A stretch of DNA of 64,000 nt from contig NW_006763132.1 in NCBI RefSeq assembly GCF_000264905.1, forward strand, positions 410,237-474,236. The letters run 5' to 3'. The stretch comes from Stereum hirsutum FP-91666 SS1. Lineage: Eukaryota > Basidiomycota > Agaricomycetes > Russulales > Stereaceae. The notes beneath the pieces are model-generated. The model had not been told where the DNA came from, did no database searches, and was given only the letters and a program-made list of their open reading frames with translations. Within the stretch, counting starts at the first letter, position 1; each line of letters starts with the position of its first letter. The position numbers were made by a program, and so were the translations under genes. Positions 44,186 through 56,010 of the stretch are shown here, piece after piece.

Positions 44186-45437
44186 GGCGATTTCTCTGTG
44201 GTATAAAGTCACGGCAGAGGGATTGCGAGGTGACGAAGAGGGTATAACTGAGATGAACGATGGGTGAAGGATGAAGGACGAAGGACCGTGAATGAATAGA
44301 CCAGCTGCAAAAAGAGGAAAGGGAACCTGTCCCAAGAAAAATGTGAATGGGGGAGCGAAGGAGGAAGAGGGCTCTGGAGTATGAGCTGAGGAAAAAAAAA
44401 CGAACGTGAAGTGGCCAGATGTTTTTATATGTTTCATATATTCATGCTCGTCCCTGGAATGAAGTCCAAGGCTGCAATACCGCGCTGTACATCAGCACCC
44501 GCTCGCGTTCGATGCTTCTGAGCAGAATGTCAGGTTAGGACGGTAAAGAAGAAGGTCTCGGGAGTTTCGGCGAAGGCCAGCTCTCGAAAAGTCTAAACAT
44601 CGCGGACGTTGCCATGGGTATCAGGACTGGGTGCATTCATGCAATGGGTTGAAACGACTTGAGGTCGAAAGAAGTCGCTCAACTAAGAGTGATCTTCTCC
44701 GTCATCGTCAGAATCATCGACCTTCAGAGGGTGATCACATTACGTAAAAGAAAAAAACCTGTGAGAATCAGCGGTACGACAACACATGCAATTATAATGC
44801 GACGCACCATGGTACATAGGCTTCAAGTGAGAGGCTACGATCACGAAGCCTGATTTCAGCACTGTCGGGACCCAGAGGAACTTCAAGCTAAAGCGGTGAA
44901 TGGAGGTTGAACCTTGAAACCAGGGCCACGGGTCAGTGCTTCCTTCTCACACCGGATGCAGTCGATATCTAGGATTTGTGCGAAGAATGGCCCGCATGCA
45001 ATGGTCGTCGACAACTTCCTTGCTGTTGGCGTTCGATTCAGCCGTCATGATACTGGAGTTGATCTTCAGTAGTCATACCATAGACAAGGAATGTTGTAGC
45101 AGGAACGCACCTTCGCACACGGGTTCGAGACCACCGCATCTCGTTCGTCAAGTTTCATTTCGCCCTGTCTCCTAGTAGTGAGGTCTGCACCCGAATTCAG
45201 TAGCGTACACCGCCTTGTCGTCAATGATACTTGTTCGCCCGTGATGCATGTTCATACAGAGAGAATGACCATGCATCGTCTGAGATCCGAGAACACCATC
45301 GCGGGTGATGAGATGGAGGGGTATCATCGTGAACTGTCATTATCAATGGATCGTCAATATAGTACAATGTAAGCTATATAGCTCTTCCTTATGTGTCAGT
45401 ACATCTATCAATCTGAGTCAAGTCCGAGGCATTTAAT
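44186..45437. other. Intergenic, no gene recognised
   Basis: 1.25 kb. Promoter of the GEgh16-type gene lies at the left. A short AT run (tatatgtttcatatattc, about 44425) is seen; no clear TATA position. Confidence 0.4.
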
Positions 45438-47502
45438 CTATACATCGCTAGGCTGTGACTCTCGGCGGGTGCTTCTGCGATGCAGATACAAGGCAGCAGC
45501 CATACAGACGCAGGGAACGCTATCCGTAATCTGCACGACCAAACGACAGATATCAGTAAACAAAGAGCGAATAACCACAGCTGCTAAATGGTAGATCACT
45601 TACGGATGCAAACACAATGCCCCTCCACCACACATAATCTGCGCCCAAGATGGCGCCACATATTGGAGGACCGACAAGACAAGCAATGCCCACGGGTACA
45701 ATAGCCATTCCCATCCGCATCCTATGTATAACATAACAAAAGGAGAGATGAGGGCGTGTTAGCCGTGAGGATGATAGGAGCATTAGGGGGGGGGACGCAC
45801 CCGTTCTTGTCGCGAAGAGAAGGAGGAGTGAGAAGGTCGATACTTGGTAGATAGAGGGCCACGCTGGCTCCGAAGAAAAAGCCATAACTAGAGGACGAGA
45901 TGCGGTCAGTCGAGACCATAAGACGGCAATGAACACAACTCACAGGATAACGAAGATCACAAGTCCAGCAGATGTTGTACTTCCCAACATCGCAAAGCCC
46001 ACAAGACCTGCAACCGAAAGAGAGGGTACATTAATTTCACACGTTCCATGTCCAATCACAACCCGATCAACTTACCTCCCAGGGTCGCACACGGCACGAA
46101 TACTTCTAGCTTCCCCCACTTATCCGCCGCCCAGTTTGGCAAGACCCTCCCGAACACACTAGCCGCGTTCATGATCGCAAGCGAGTAGAACGATAAATTG
46201 GCCTCGAGGCCGTGCGTGCGCGCAAACAGTTGGATGTAGAAAGCGGGGAAGTACATTCCGAGGGATGCAACGAAGCCCCAGATCAGGAGGAGGATGTATG
46301 GCAGATCTGATCGAATCGAGTGCTTTTGGGAAGTCTCCATTTCTGATGTCGAGGTGGACTTTTCGTTGGATGTTGGGGCAGCGGGAGATTGAGGCAGTGT
46401 GGATGGGACGAAGACGAGGAGATTTCCAACAATGAAGAAGAAGAGAGTCACGAAAGCGCAGATCCGCACAGCCCACGCGAATCCGACCGAGCTGTGTATG
46501 AGGGAGTTCAACATGACTGTAAAAGGTTTTCATGAGCTGAACCCGCGGCCAGATGCGACATGCTGTGCTTACTCGAGAGAAATATTCCTCCAATGGCAGT
46601 CCCTGAATCGACCAGACCCTAATATCACTCATTAGTTGACGGATGTGGGTGATGATTCAGAGGAGTTACAAACAGTCGCTAATGCCCTTCGTGTATGGAA
46701 GTGATGGAACACTACTGTTGAGGCGGGGATGTACAGGATGCCGATACCTGCTCCCATACCGATGCCTTGTGCGAGGAAGACCTGTGTACCATATGTCAAC
46801 GACTACCGGCAAAGAGCGTCGACAAAACCTACCTGGTAGTACTTGCCAGGTTCTGCGAGTGAGAGTAGAAAGAAGCTGAAGGAGGATAGAGTCAATGCCC
46901 AAACCTGCTGGCTAGGGACAACTAGTAGAATTCGACTGACCTCAATGTGAACAACGAACAGCCGGCGATATTGGCGGCTCGAATGTAACCGTGGTCATTC
47001 CTAAAACCTTTTCGTAAGCCAGTGTATAGACTTCCTCGAGGGATGTACGTACAGCCATCCACCAATTGGGCCTAATATCAACTCGAGGAAGATCTGAACC
47101 CCTCCGATCCAGCTGATGGCGGAGGCAGAGGAGTTGGGCATGTATGTGGAAGTATAGTAGTCCTGGAAGACACCGAAGGCTGATGTCTGTGAAGGAGGAT
47201 GGTGAGAACCGTGCTTGCTATGGAAGATGAAGATATGCTTACCATACCAACAGAGCACGATAGGATCATCCATGCTCCAATTACTGAGGGGTGGAAGGGT
47301 CAGTACGCCGCACACGACGAGTAAGAAGAGTAGACCGACCAGTAGACCATGCTCTCCAACGACCCACAGGATAATCCTGCTCTGAACTAGATGTAGAGCG
47401 AGGTAGTGATGATCGAGGAATGAGAGGTGGAAGGTGGAAATCGTCGCTTTCATAGACAGAGTGAGAGGCGACGGAAGCTTTGTCCATGATGTTAGAGTCC
47501 AT
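45438..47502 (-). CDS. MFS transporter, monocarboxylate-transporter type
   Basis: Many short exons on minus, from MDSNIMDKASVASHSV at 47502. After a cytosolic tail: IGAWMILSCSVGM|TSAFGVFQDYY (TM1, the fungal MCT hallmark), NSSASAISWIGGVQIFLELILG (TM2), a segment with GIGMGAGIGILYIPAST, GLSGTAIGGIFLS, then after a central loop rich in Ser/Thr and Glu come LPYILLLIWGFVASLGMYFP, IMNAASVFGRVLPNWAAD, YGFFFGASVALYLPSI and PVGIACLVGPPICGAI. About 12 membrane segments. The closing exon gives MAAALYLHRRSTRRE and a stop at 45438. Likely plasma-membrane proton-coupled uptake of a small carboxylate or related compound; substrate unknown. Exon borders near the N-terminus are uncertain. Confidence 0.85.
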
Positions 47503-48391
47503 CGGAGTGTGAGTGGGGGGTGCTGGAGATACAGACAGGGGGGTAAGACGTTCGACTTTATAAAGTGTTCTCGACGCTCAGACGCTGTCATCGCGCTCAG
47601 GTACTCCGCGGAAGTCAGTAAACTGGTACAAATACTCGTAAAGGACAAGATCCGTGTATAGCAATTGGTTACTCGACAGTACACATGGCTCACAATACGA
47701 ACGACCTTCCATTCCGTAGTAAGTCCACTGTTAACCTCTTTGAGCATGCGGCAAAGTATGCACAGGCGCTGGGGAATGTCTGCGGTAGTTGAAGGAGTCT
47801 ATCAGGCCAAGGAACACAGGAAAGACGCGAGAGAAGGCGACATAGCCCTTGCGGTTAACGCTGGCCACCGACGGTTTTAGCGCCCTCGACGTTGGGCGCT
47901 TCGCATGGTCAGTCAGGCTCAGGATGTAGACTGCCCTGGAGGTTCAACAAGGCGGATTTCCCCCAGCTAACAAATCAAGTTTCTGGACCTGAAGATAAAA
48001 AACCTGAGCCAGGCCAAGACATGATAGATATATTGACAATACTCGCCCAAAACACCTTCGGTCAAAGGCCCGAGCACAGTGCGTGAACAATAAAAAGCCA
48101 TGGAGAATGAGCGCCTAGCACAATACAACGACGCTACAATAAACGCACATATTGTCGCGTGCATGAACGGCGATCCAATGGAGGCAGTTGAACAGTCATA
48201 AATTGACCGACTGTCGGCGACCATGAGAGTTAGCGCTCACGCTTCGACATGCACTTCGAGATTACTCTTTGTCGTGAGAAGATACAACTCCATGGTCGTC
48301 CACAAAGAAAAGAAGGGCAATGGTATGCCAATCTAGAGGTTAGGTGACTGGCGCTTGGGCGGCAGGAATTCCACGAAAGCGCCCCGTGCGA
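47503..48391. other. Intergenic left of the transposon
   Basis: Small open frames only. Promoter of the MFS gene lies at the left end. Confidence 0.4.
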
Positions 48392-48399
48392 AGACGAGG
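48392..48399 (+). repeat. Left 8-bp target-site duplication
   Basis: AGACGAGG, repeated exactly at 61437-61444 beyond the right end of the element. Confidence 0.75.
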
Positions 48400-48418
48400 C
48401 ACCTGTACTGGTCATTAT

Positions 48419-48975
48419 TGTAGTACAATACATAGGTAGCGTGCTCCATGATTGTTCTCGTACCTATAGGTTCTTGTACAACGTACAATTGTAGTTGATG
48501 TCGAGTCGGTGGCTAACAACGATGTTCGCTTCTGTATACAATTGTAGTTGCATTGTTGTACATGACTTGTGCGAGCTATTATTGTTGACTCGTTGTGATA
48601 CAACTGTTATCGGTGCCTTCGGAGGTTGTACAACGTTGTTGTCCAAATCTTCTACAATTGTAAGTGCTGGTTGTCAACAATGGTGTTTGCCTTCGTGCTC
48701 CTTATACAATTGTATAAGGCCTGTCCCGGGCGTTGTTCTACAATTGAAGTCGACGGCCTTCACTGTTGTTAAACAATGTTGCGTGGACGTTCTACAATGG
48801 TACGATTGTATTCAACGACTTTCACTGTTGTACAATACATAACGTGACTGAATCTCTGTACAATTGTAATTGGCGGGTCATGCCTTCGTACGTCCTACTT
48901 CTACAATTGCATATGAACAGTCCGGGGCATTATTGTTTTACAATTGTAGTCGACGACTTTTGCTGTTGTACAACC
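48419..48975. repeat. Left subterminal array of TTGTACAA/ACAATTGT palindromes
   Basis: About fifteen occurrences of ttgtacaa, tacaattgta or close variants, spaced about 25-50 bp, with related spacers (for example gccttc, gacttt, cactgttg). The motif is self-complementary. Same motif family as the right array. Confidence 0.8.
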
Positions 48976-49876
48976 TTGTCGCTCTAACCTTCTATGATTA
49001 GTCGCGTGCAGGTTTCGCTGGAAGCGCTAGTGGAAATTCACGGGTGAACCTGACCCTGACATCATCAGGCTGACATATAGAGAGCTTGGGAGTTGCTTGT
49101 GAGCCCATGCTTTGCAGGTATACGATCACTCCGTCGTAGGCGAAGGATGGAAAACTTTGGGTGACTATTTAGCTGCGGAACTGCACTTTTCATTTTGTGG
49201 GCTACTAAACGATCTGGTTCAGGTTGTTCAGCATCTGATCATACGTCCAGGACAATACTTCAGCTCTGGGTTGTGGTAGGATTGTCAAATATTTTAGGAA
49301 TCATGAGATGTTGAGAGTCCACAACTTATCAGTGGATTCAATAGCGTCAATATTTGGATATGGATGACAGGTGTAGCGTAGGAATTCAAGATGTAAATAC
49401 TGCCTCTAAGCGGAGTTTGAAATCCGTCCCCGGAGCTGTGGGGGAGAATGCTCCCCCACAGTTCCGGGGACAAAGCCACATGGCAGGCACGTGTGCTGTT
49501 CCGCTGTGGCGAACGACTCTGACGAAGCCAGGCATGCCACATCTTGGTCACATCCGCTGACTTTCCGAGCCTGAGGACGCTCTGTAGAGAACATTTGTCT
49601 TCGGAGATCATTTTGTTCGTAAAGCGATGAACTGCAACGACTTACACTCTGTCATGGATACTGGTCAGCTACGACTGGCCTGCTTCCCTTTAGGCTCTGC
49701 CGGACCAGAACCTCAGAACTTATGTCGACTGATCTCTCCAGTGCCTCGTTTATGAATTACTTTGTACTCTACTGATGAATGTATGGCACTACAACTATGG
49801 CTGCCTGCTTTATATAATACCCTATTCAACGTTGCTCAAGTTACTCAGTGGGTCTGTCTTCCGTCTGGGCCACAAA
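48976..49876. other. Transposon interior between left array and large gene
   Basis: No gene recognised. Contains the 21-bp hairpin listed separately at 49426-49471. Confidence 0.4.
49426..49471. repeat. Strong hairpin, 21-bp arms with 4-nt loop
   Basis: Arms 49426-49446 and 49451-49471 (GTCCCCGGAGCTGTGGGGGA and on) pair at every position in RNA, with a single G-U pair, around the loop AATG. Lies downstream of the stop of the large minus-strand gene. Confidence 0.8.
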
Positions 49877-52800
49877 TCAGTCAGCTAGCGCTCGGAACAA
49901 GAAGGTGGCGTACACTGACCTTTTTGGTTCGTTTTCCCCCGCTTCCACCGACGCGACGCGCTTCCCTGGATTCTCAGGCGCCACGCTCGATCCCCCACCT
50001 TCCCCACCTTCGGCTTCCCCAGCCTCTTCTATGATACCCACCGCTGATTTCTTCAGTTCATTCACCATCTGCTCTAGGACCCATTCAACATCGACCATCA
50101 TCTCCTCGCACTTCGCCCACTGCCCCGGTTCGAACGCCACCTTGGACCACCACACCAGCGAGATCAACACAAGCACAAAACCGTTTGGCCCACCTTTCAT
50201 CAAGCTCGCCCAGCGTTCACCCTCTTCGTTTCGGCGTTTTAATGGCCAAAATTTACCACGCGGTATCCTCCACATTGGCTGCATTCCACTCCACCATTCT
50301 TTGAACGACTGCTCGAATGCATCAACATCTTTAATCGGTGGGATCGTACCCCAAGCGCGACGGCGTCCAAACCATACGGATATTTGGGACGGACGTTTAT
50401 GAACTCCAAGTTTATTCGTGGGGTCCTGTCAAAGAGAGTGAGTGTTTGATGCGTCTCCTTGATGTTTTGTAGCGAAACTTACTGTAGGTTTGGTCGGATG
50501 GTTTAGCAGACCATCATGCTCCCTGAAAAGGTCAATCACTCGTGCCCATCGATCTCCCGGAATCCCCACCAGCAGAAAGTTCTCCATCGCATCCTCCAAC
50601 CAATCTCCCTTCACCTTCTCAACCGTCTTTGACTTCTTCCGAACCTTTTGCGCCACCGCCACCTCTGCTTCTTTCCCTCTAGCATCCGGCAATATCGTCT
50701 CCTCAGCATCTGTGGATGACGCCCCCACTTGAGAAGACCTCTCGTTAACCCCTATGCTTGTGGCCCCATCCCCCCGGTCGTCGATCGTATTGGCGTCTAC
50801 GTCGGGCGTTGTTTTGACTGTTGCTGCGGCGATCGTAGGCTCCGTGGCGGGATTGATGGGAGCGGTGTGGCCAGGCACGATATTGAACAACGACGCGGTA
50901 CCGTTTTCGTGAGCTGTGGGCGGAGGAGCGGCCGATGAGTGAGGTCCTGGGTCTTTCGTAGGAAGGTGGAGCAATGGAGGGTCTATGAATTCTGAGACGA
51001 GTTCATGCCCTGCAGATGTGATACGTGATGCGACAGATGGCTCGGAGATGGGCTTCTCGGTTTGCGACAAACCAGCGGCATGGTACTCTGGCTGAGAGGG
51101 TTCGTCGGTAGGAGCGGTAGAAGGAGAAGAGGGTTCAACGATAGGCGTTCGGGAAGATTCAACGTTAGTTGGCGGTGAGTGTAAGGGTTCGAAGACAAGT
51201 GGTCGAGAAGGCTCGACGATAGTGGATTGGGAGAGCTCGATGATCGGCGGTTGAGGACGTTCGTCAGTGCGTGGTAGGGGCTTGACGACAGATGTTTCGG
51301 TGCGTAAGGGACCATTGGGAGTCTGCTCATTGGGCGAGATAGTGTTGCTGACCAAATTGATAGGAGATGAGGGCGGTTCGCTTTGGATATTTGGAGCATG
51401 TCCAGCTGCGCTTCCCGTAGCTGATTGCCCGCTCGCATCGATCTGACCCATCATTAGTTCCTTATCCCCCTCCGCACCATCCTCTCTCGTTTTATCTTCG
51501 CTGGTAGCAGCACTCCCCTCGCTGTAACGAAGTTAGCTTACACCCTCAGATTCTCGTCGAACTACAAGCGAAGACTTACCGATGGCCCAAGCGTGCACTA
51601 CGCCGGATCTCCTCCTCGCTCGATGGCTTCCGAAACACAGGGACCGGCTTTGGAACAGGCTTCACCTTCGGCTTAGGAAGAAGTCCGGCCGCCTCCACGC
51701 GCTCGAGTTCTTCACCTGCCGACTTGGCCAACGCAGACACCTCCCACCGTGCCAGGTCTCCGATCAGCGCCATCTCCTTCTTCATCTTCAAAATTCTGTC
51801 GCGGCGTTCGCGTTCGTACGGTGTCGCATTCGGTCCCAGGAATGGAAAGCCTGGAATCATCTCGCTGTCTTTAGCAAGCGTCATGCCACCAGTACCAGCG
51901 CCAACACCGCCTGTGCCTCCCTCGCCCTCGTCTTCAAAGTTCACATCATACTTCTCCCAATCAATACGCGATCCTGCGTCACTGTCGCTCTCATCTTCCC
52001 CTTCGACGTCTTTTCCTCCGCGACTGGTCGCCTTACCCTCAGCGCGTTTGGCGGTTCCGCTCTCGGTAGGTGGCTGAGACGGGATTGTAGTGATCACGGG
52101 ATTAACGGCGGATGGTTGGCCGGATGTCGGTGTGGTCGAGGCTGGGCAGGAGAGATTATGGCTCGCAGAGGGGTCAGGATCCGGAGTGTTGGACGTAGAA
52201 GGCCCGGGAGCCGGGGCAGCTGTCGATTTGGTCAACGATGGCATCGAATTAGGTTTTAAGGTCCATTTTGATCGTACTTGGGGCGCTACGTTCGTGACAA
52301 TAACGGTGAGATATGTATGTTCATCTCAAAAGGGTACGAAAAACTTACTGTATACGTCCTGTAGAAACTTCACCCATGGGCCTTCGACGTGACCTTTCCA
52401 GTCGGGATGGAATCTCTCGAAATCCACGTCAGACCTATCCTCTGCAGCCGTTCCCCAGCTATTACGCCTGTAAGTCTTGGGTGTTGCGTAGGAGAAAGAT
52501 GGAGACTCACATATACGATTCTATTTTACCATCTCTGGCAGGTACGGGACCACCGAATGCGATGGTAAACTGCCATCCTGTCTGCATGGCCAGCGAGCGA
52601 ACCCACTCGGTGATCGTGGGCTTCAGCTTCTCTATCGCCCTGGGTCGGTACGTCAACAAAGTTCCTTCGAGAAGACTAGAACTGCAACTTACTTTTGATA
52701 GTCCCTCATCTTCTTCTCCGAAAAATCCAGCTCTTCCTCGTCGTCGATATCTCCAGAGGCCCTCCACGCATCCTCAATCTCTTTCTGAACGTCTGCGGTC

Positions 52801-53282
52801 TCCTTCGCCAACTCGCCCCTCAATTCCTCCTGTAGAAACGTCACCCAGAGTTTCTTCGACTCAGGATTCTCTTCCTGGTACCTCTTCCATCTCCCGGTGA
52901 TCATCTCCTCCAATTTCGTTTCCCAATAACGCTCCTTATAGACGTAGTGACGTGCTTGCCGTTTCTTTTCCGTCTTTACTGTCAAGAGCTTCCCCGACCC
53001 ACCACCGGCAGTACCACGGGCTTTGTTCCGAAACACCCATTTTATCGACTACATGGGATACATTACTCTTCCACCATGGAATTAAAAAATAGGGGTACGT
53101 ACAGTCATGAGGGTTTTCTCCTCGTCTTTGTTCGCTGCGGGCCATTTTTTGAAAAACTCGGGCCGCACGATCTCGTCAAAGAAGCGTGCCGTGGTTCTGG
53201 TAGCCTGAGAGTCCTTGAATTCAGGGAAAAGATTTGAGAAATAGGCTTGCTGGTCATCGGTCCATGAGCTGGCTTTAGGCAT
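49877..53282 (-). CDS. Large protein of unknown function inside the transposon
   Basis: About seven exons on minus, roughly 900 residues. It starts MPKASSWTDDQQAYFSNLFP with FFDEIVRPEFFKKWP, then SIKWVFRNKARG, a Lys/Glu-rich helical region (KKRQARHYVYKERYWETKLE), PTITEWVRSLAMQTGWQFTI, and long low-complexity linkers rich in Ser, Pro, Thr and Glu (50.5-52.2 kb). A folded C-terminal part has WLEDAMENFLLVGIPGDRW, DLFREHDG, SVWFGRRRAWGTIPPI and EWWSGMQPMWRIPRGKFWPL. I have the impression that WFGRRR-type proteins recur in Agaricomycete genomes but know no function. Its place inside the element suggests cargo or an accessory transposition protein. No transposase, reverse transcriptase or protease signature is visible. 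Confidence 0.7.
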
Positions 53283-55319
53283 GACTCCTGAGCAAACGTA
53301 GAGGGGCGCGACTCAAGATGGACAAAGAAAATGACAATGACTGCGGCTGTTTGACTCGAAGGCTCGGCTTTTCCTTATTCGGCAGTCTAGGATGAGTGCC
53401 GCGGACGTTCTACAATGATCTACAGTGCGGACTATCGGACTCTGGAACCTCGTGCTGCCGATCGTGAGTGCATGCACCCGCCGGCTGGAATTTATCAGGC
53501 ATTGTCCGGCTTTCTTCCTCTGGCATGCCCATCCATCGTCCCCTTTTCTCTCTCCTCATGAGATAGGGTTTCTCCGTACACGACCGTCTACTCTTTTATT
53601 AACGTTCTACAAGTACACATCGCCACATGTTGTTGGGGAGTCATTGGTAAGATTTGTGAGTAATTCGGCTGCTATTTTATCGAGCGATCATCAAGGGCTG
53701 ATCTCTGCCACCTATACATTCTATGTGTCCTTTACTCCATGAATTACATGGATGTTTCAGTCACGGTGCCACACCTTCCGGAACTCGTGAGGAGATGGGA
53801 TAAGCTCGGGCAAAGCTCGTGTCGTAGTTCGGACTGAGTCGGGGGATCAGTATGGTGGCGCAATCTCAAGGTATGTCACCAGACCATGTAATCATTCTCA
53901 TCCGAACTTATATTACTTTACTTTGACTGTATCAGGTTATCAATGATGCCGCTGTCGCAGACGCACTCTGTTCGATTTGTACCTTGTCCCCCCGTTGTAC
54001 TCATGTGCCGCAATGACAACAATTCGGGTATGACATTTGTGAGTGGCGTTGAGGATTGTGGCGTCAGTGAAGATCTGAATGTGGTTGCGGGCACCGCTTT
54101 GGCTTCCAAGCCTAAGCCTTTCCACGGGAACAGTTCCAAACGTACCACAGCTGACGCACCCTCATTCAGTACGTTCTGACTAGTATTGGGGTTGTTTGGT
54201 CAGGTTGAATTTGTTATCGCTATGGTGGGTGCAAGGTGGATGCAAGGTGGACGCCTCCAAGGCTCCTCATCGAGGCGTGCACGTTCGTACACAGCCATGG
54301 AGATCGTTCAAGGCTTATTGGTGAGTTACTGGAAGATGGTAATCTGTCTGTCCTGTGGAACGTATGTGTACGGTAGCCTCGAATATAAAAACATGCTTGA
54401 CTTTGATCTCCATGTCTGCGTGACATTCCCAAAGTCGTGGCGTCATGGTCGTGGTGTGTATGTTCCTTGCCGCAATGGAAGCATAAACTTTGTGGTTTCG
54501 CTCACCCCTTCTATTGAGTGAGGAGAGGTATGTTGCTCACATGCCACAAAAAAGAATATGTACACTTGAAAGGAAAGGCTTCCTGAGATCTGAAGATGTC
54601 GTCTACATTACTACTAGTCGCCTTCCCAGATAATGATCTACAGTGATACTTCTCGCTCCTTCAAGTGATTTACACTCACCACTCTCAACTATGCAAACCC
54701 CTGAGCCTCCCAATTTGGAAAAATCTGAAATGCTGCTTCGCAAACTACACGCACAGTCATATCCGACCGCGACCATGATGCGACACCGAGTACCAAACAT
54801 ATTGTACGGTGCATGTAGATTTTTCATCAGTAGGTAAATATCTGCAAAAATCGTAGAAAGACTCCTTGTCCATGCCCAAACACATACATACCTTTTGATA
54901 GGGAGATGTGTTGAAGCCTTGATTCGAAGTCCTCAACAGGCCATTAAACAACGAGTTGAGAATGAACCTCTTACGCGCTTCGTATGCAGTTGCCGGACAT
55001 TTCGAGTCTCAACATGCTAAGAGATCCAAAACATGCCACAATTTTATGCATATAGATATATACACACCTCTTGAATGTATCTGCCTACTCAGAATGTTTT
55101 CGCAAGGAGTTGTAGAGTATATAATGAGGAAGTGAATCCATGAGATTGCGTAAAGTCCGTTTTGCGAGCGTACGGCTGGAAGCGCGCCAAACCCCGGGAA
55201 CATACGGCAGAGCTGGTTGGCGCTTGTTATCGTTCTTTTCTGTCCTCCTCTCTCGACCAATCCACATTGTAAGGGTGAGTTCCTTTGTCTGCTCAGATCT
55301 TTAACTGACACTTATCAGG
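53283..55319. other. Transposon interior, no gene recognised
   Basis: 2 kb between divergent genes. Short direct repeat tggatgcaagg twice at about 54237-54260. Open frames (53425-53742, 54186-54521) have no family resemblance. Confidence 0.4.
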
Positions 55320-55733
55320 ATGGGTAGTGAAGGGGAGAAATCCAAACCTGCTTTGCCGGTGAAGGCTGTGAAAAAGGAGTCGAAGGCGGAGAAGCGTCAT
55401 CGTGCATATATACGGTGTGTCCCATGTTCTCAGCTTCACAGGTCATGTTCTAACGTGAATTACAGGAATAGAGAGAAGAATGTAGCATACCAGAAAGCCT
55501 GGAACGCACTTCATCGTGGGCCTGGCACTCGCCGCAAGGTTGCGAAGGATCAGCGTATCGTTGGACTGGGTCGGGTGCTCCCTCCATCCCCTGTGCCAGA
55601 TTGCGCTCCTTCCGAATCACCACCGCCTTTTCTACCTGATCATAGGAGCTTTGGTCTTCAAGCTCGCCCACAAAAAGTGGGCGGTTGGCCGGCGGAATGG
55701 AGTCAAGAGGATCGGGATTTTTATCTTCAGTAG
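55320..55733 (+). CDS. Small basic protein, 120 residues, beside the KDZ transposase
   Basis: Two exons: 55320-55414 and 55466-55733, frame continuous. The N-terminal half is very basic (KAVKKESKAEKRHRAYI|RNREKNVAYQKAWNAL, GTRRKVAKDQR), the second half Pro-rich, ending VGGWPAEWSQEDRDFYLQ. No zinc-binding or catalytic motif. The charge suggests nucleic-acid binding. Same strand as the transposase that starts about 280 bp after its stop, so an accessory role is conceivable. Function unknown. Confidence 0.6.
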   Translation: MGSEGEKSKPALPVKAVKKESKAEKRHRAYIRCVPCSQLHRSCSNVNYRNREKNVAYQKAWNALHRGPGTRRKVAKDQRIVGLGRVLPPSPVPDCAPSESPPPFLPDHRSFGLQARPQKVGGWPAEWSQEDRDFYLQ

Positions 55734-56010
55734 TACGTCCCATTCACTGTCTCGTCGGTTGTCCACTAGTCTCATAGTACTTGCAATAGTGCGGATATCA
55801 TTGGTCCGCTCTGATTGTGTAGGTTCACTGTATGTCGCATATTTCTGTACCATGTATGCAATCCCAATATCGTGAATATCCCCGAGTCGTTGTGTGGCCC
55901 AACTAGGCAATATTATATAAGCCAGCTCTTGTTCTGGCCACACGCAAGTTTCAGCTCGGAGTCGCAGCGTTTACTTGCTCTGCCGTAGCTCTGAGTACTC
56001 GTTGTAGGCA

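Noticed and set aside
51582..52259. 225-residue plus frame as a gene
   Set aside because: Antisense shadow of the low-complexity linker of the large minus-strand gene; no domain features.
49877..53282. Large gene as a retrotransposon polyprotein
   Set aside because: No reverse transcriptase, integrase, protease or zinc-knuckle motif and no long terminal repeats; the many introns also argue against it.
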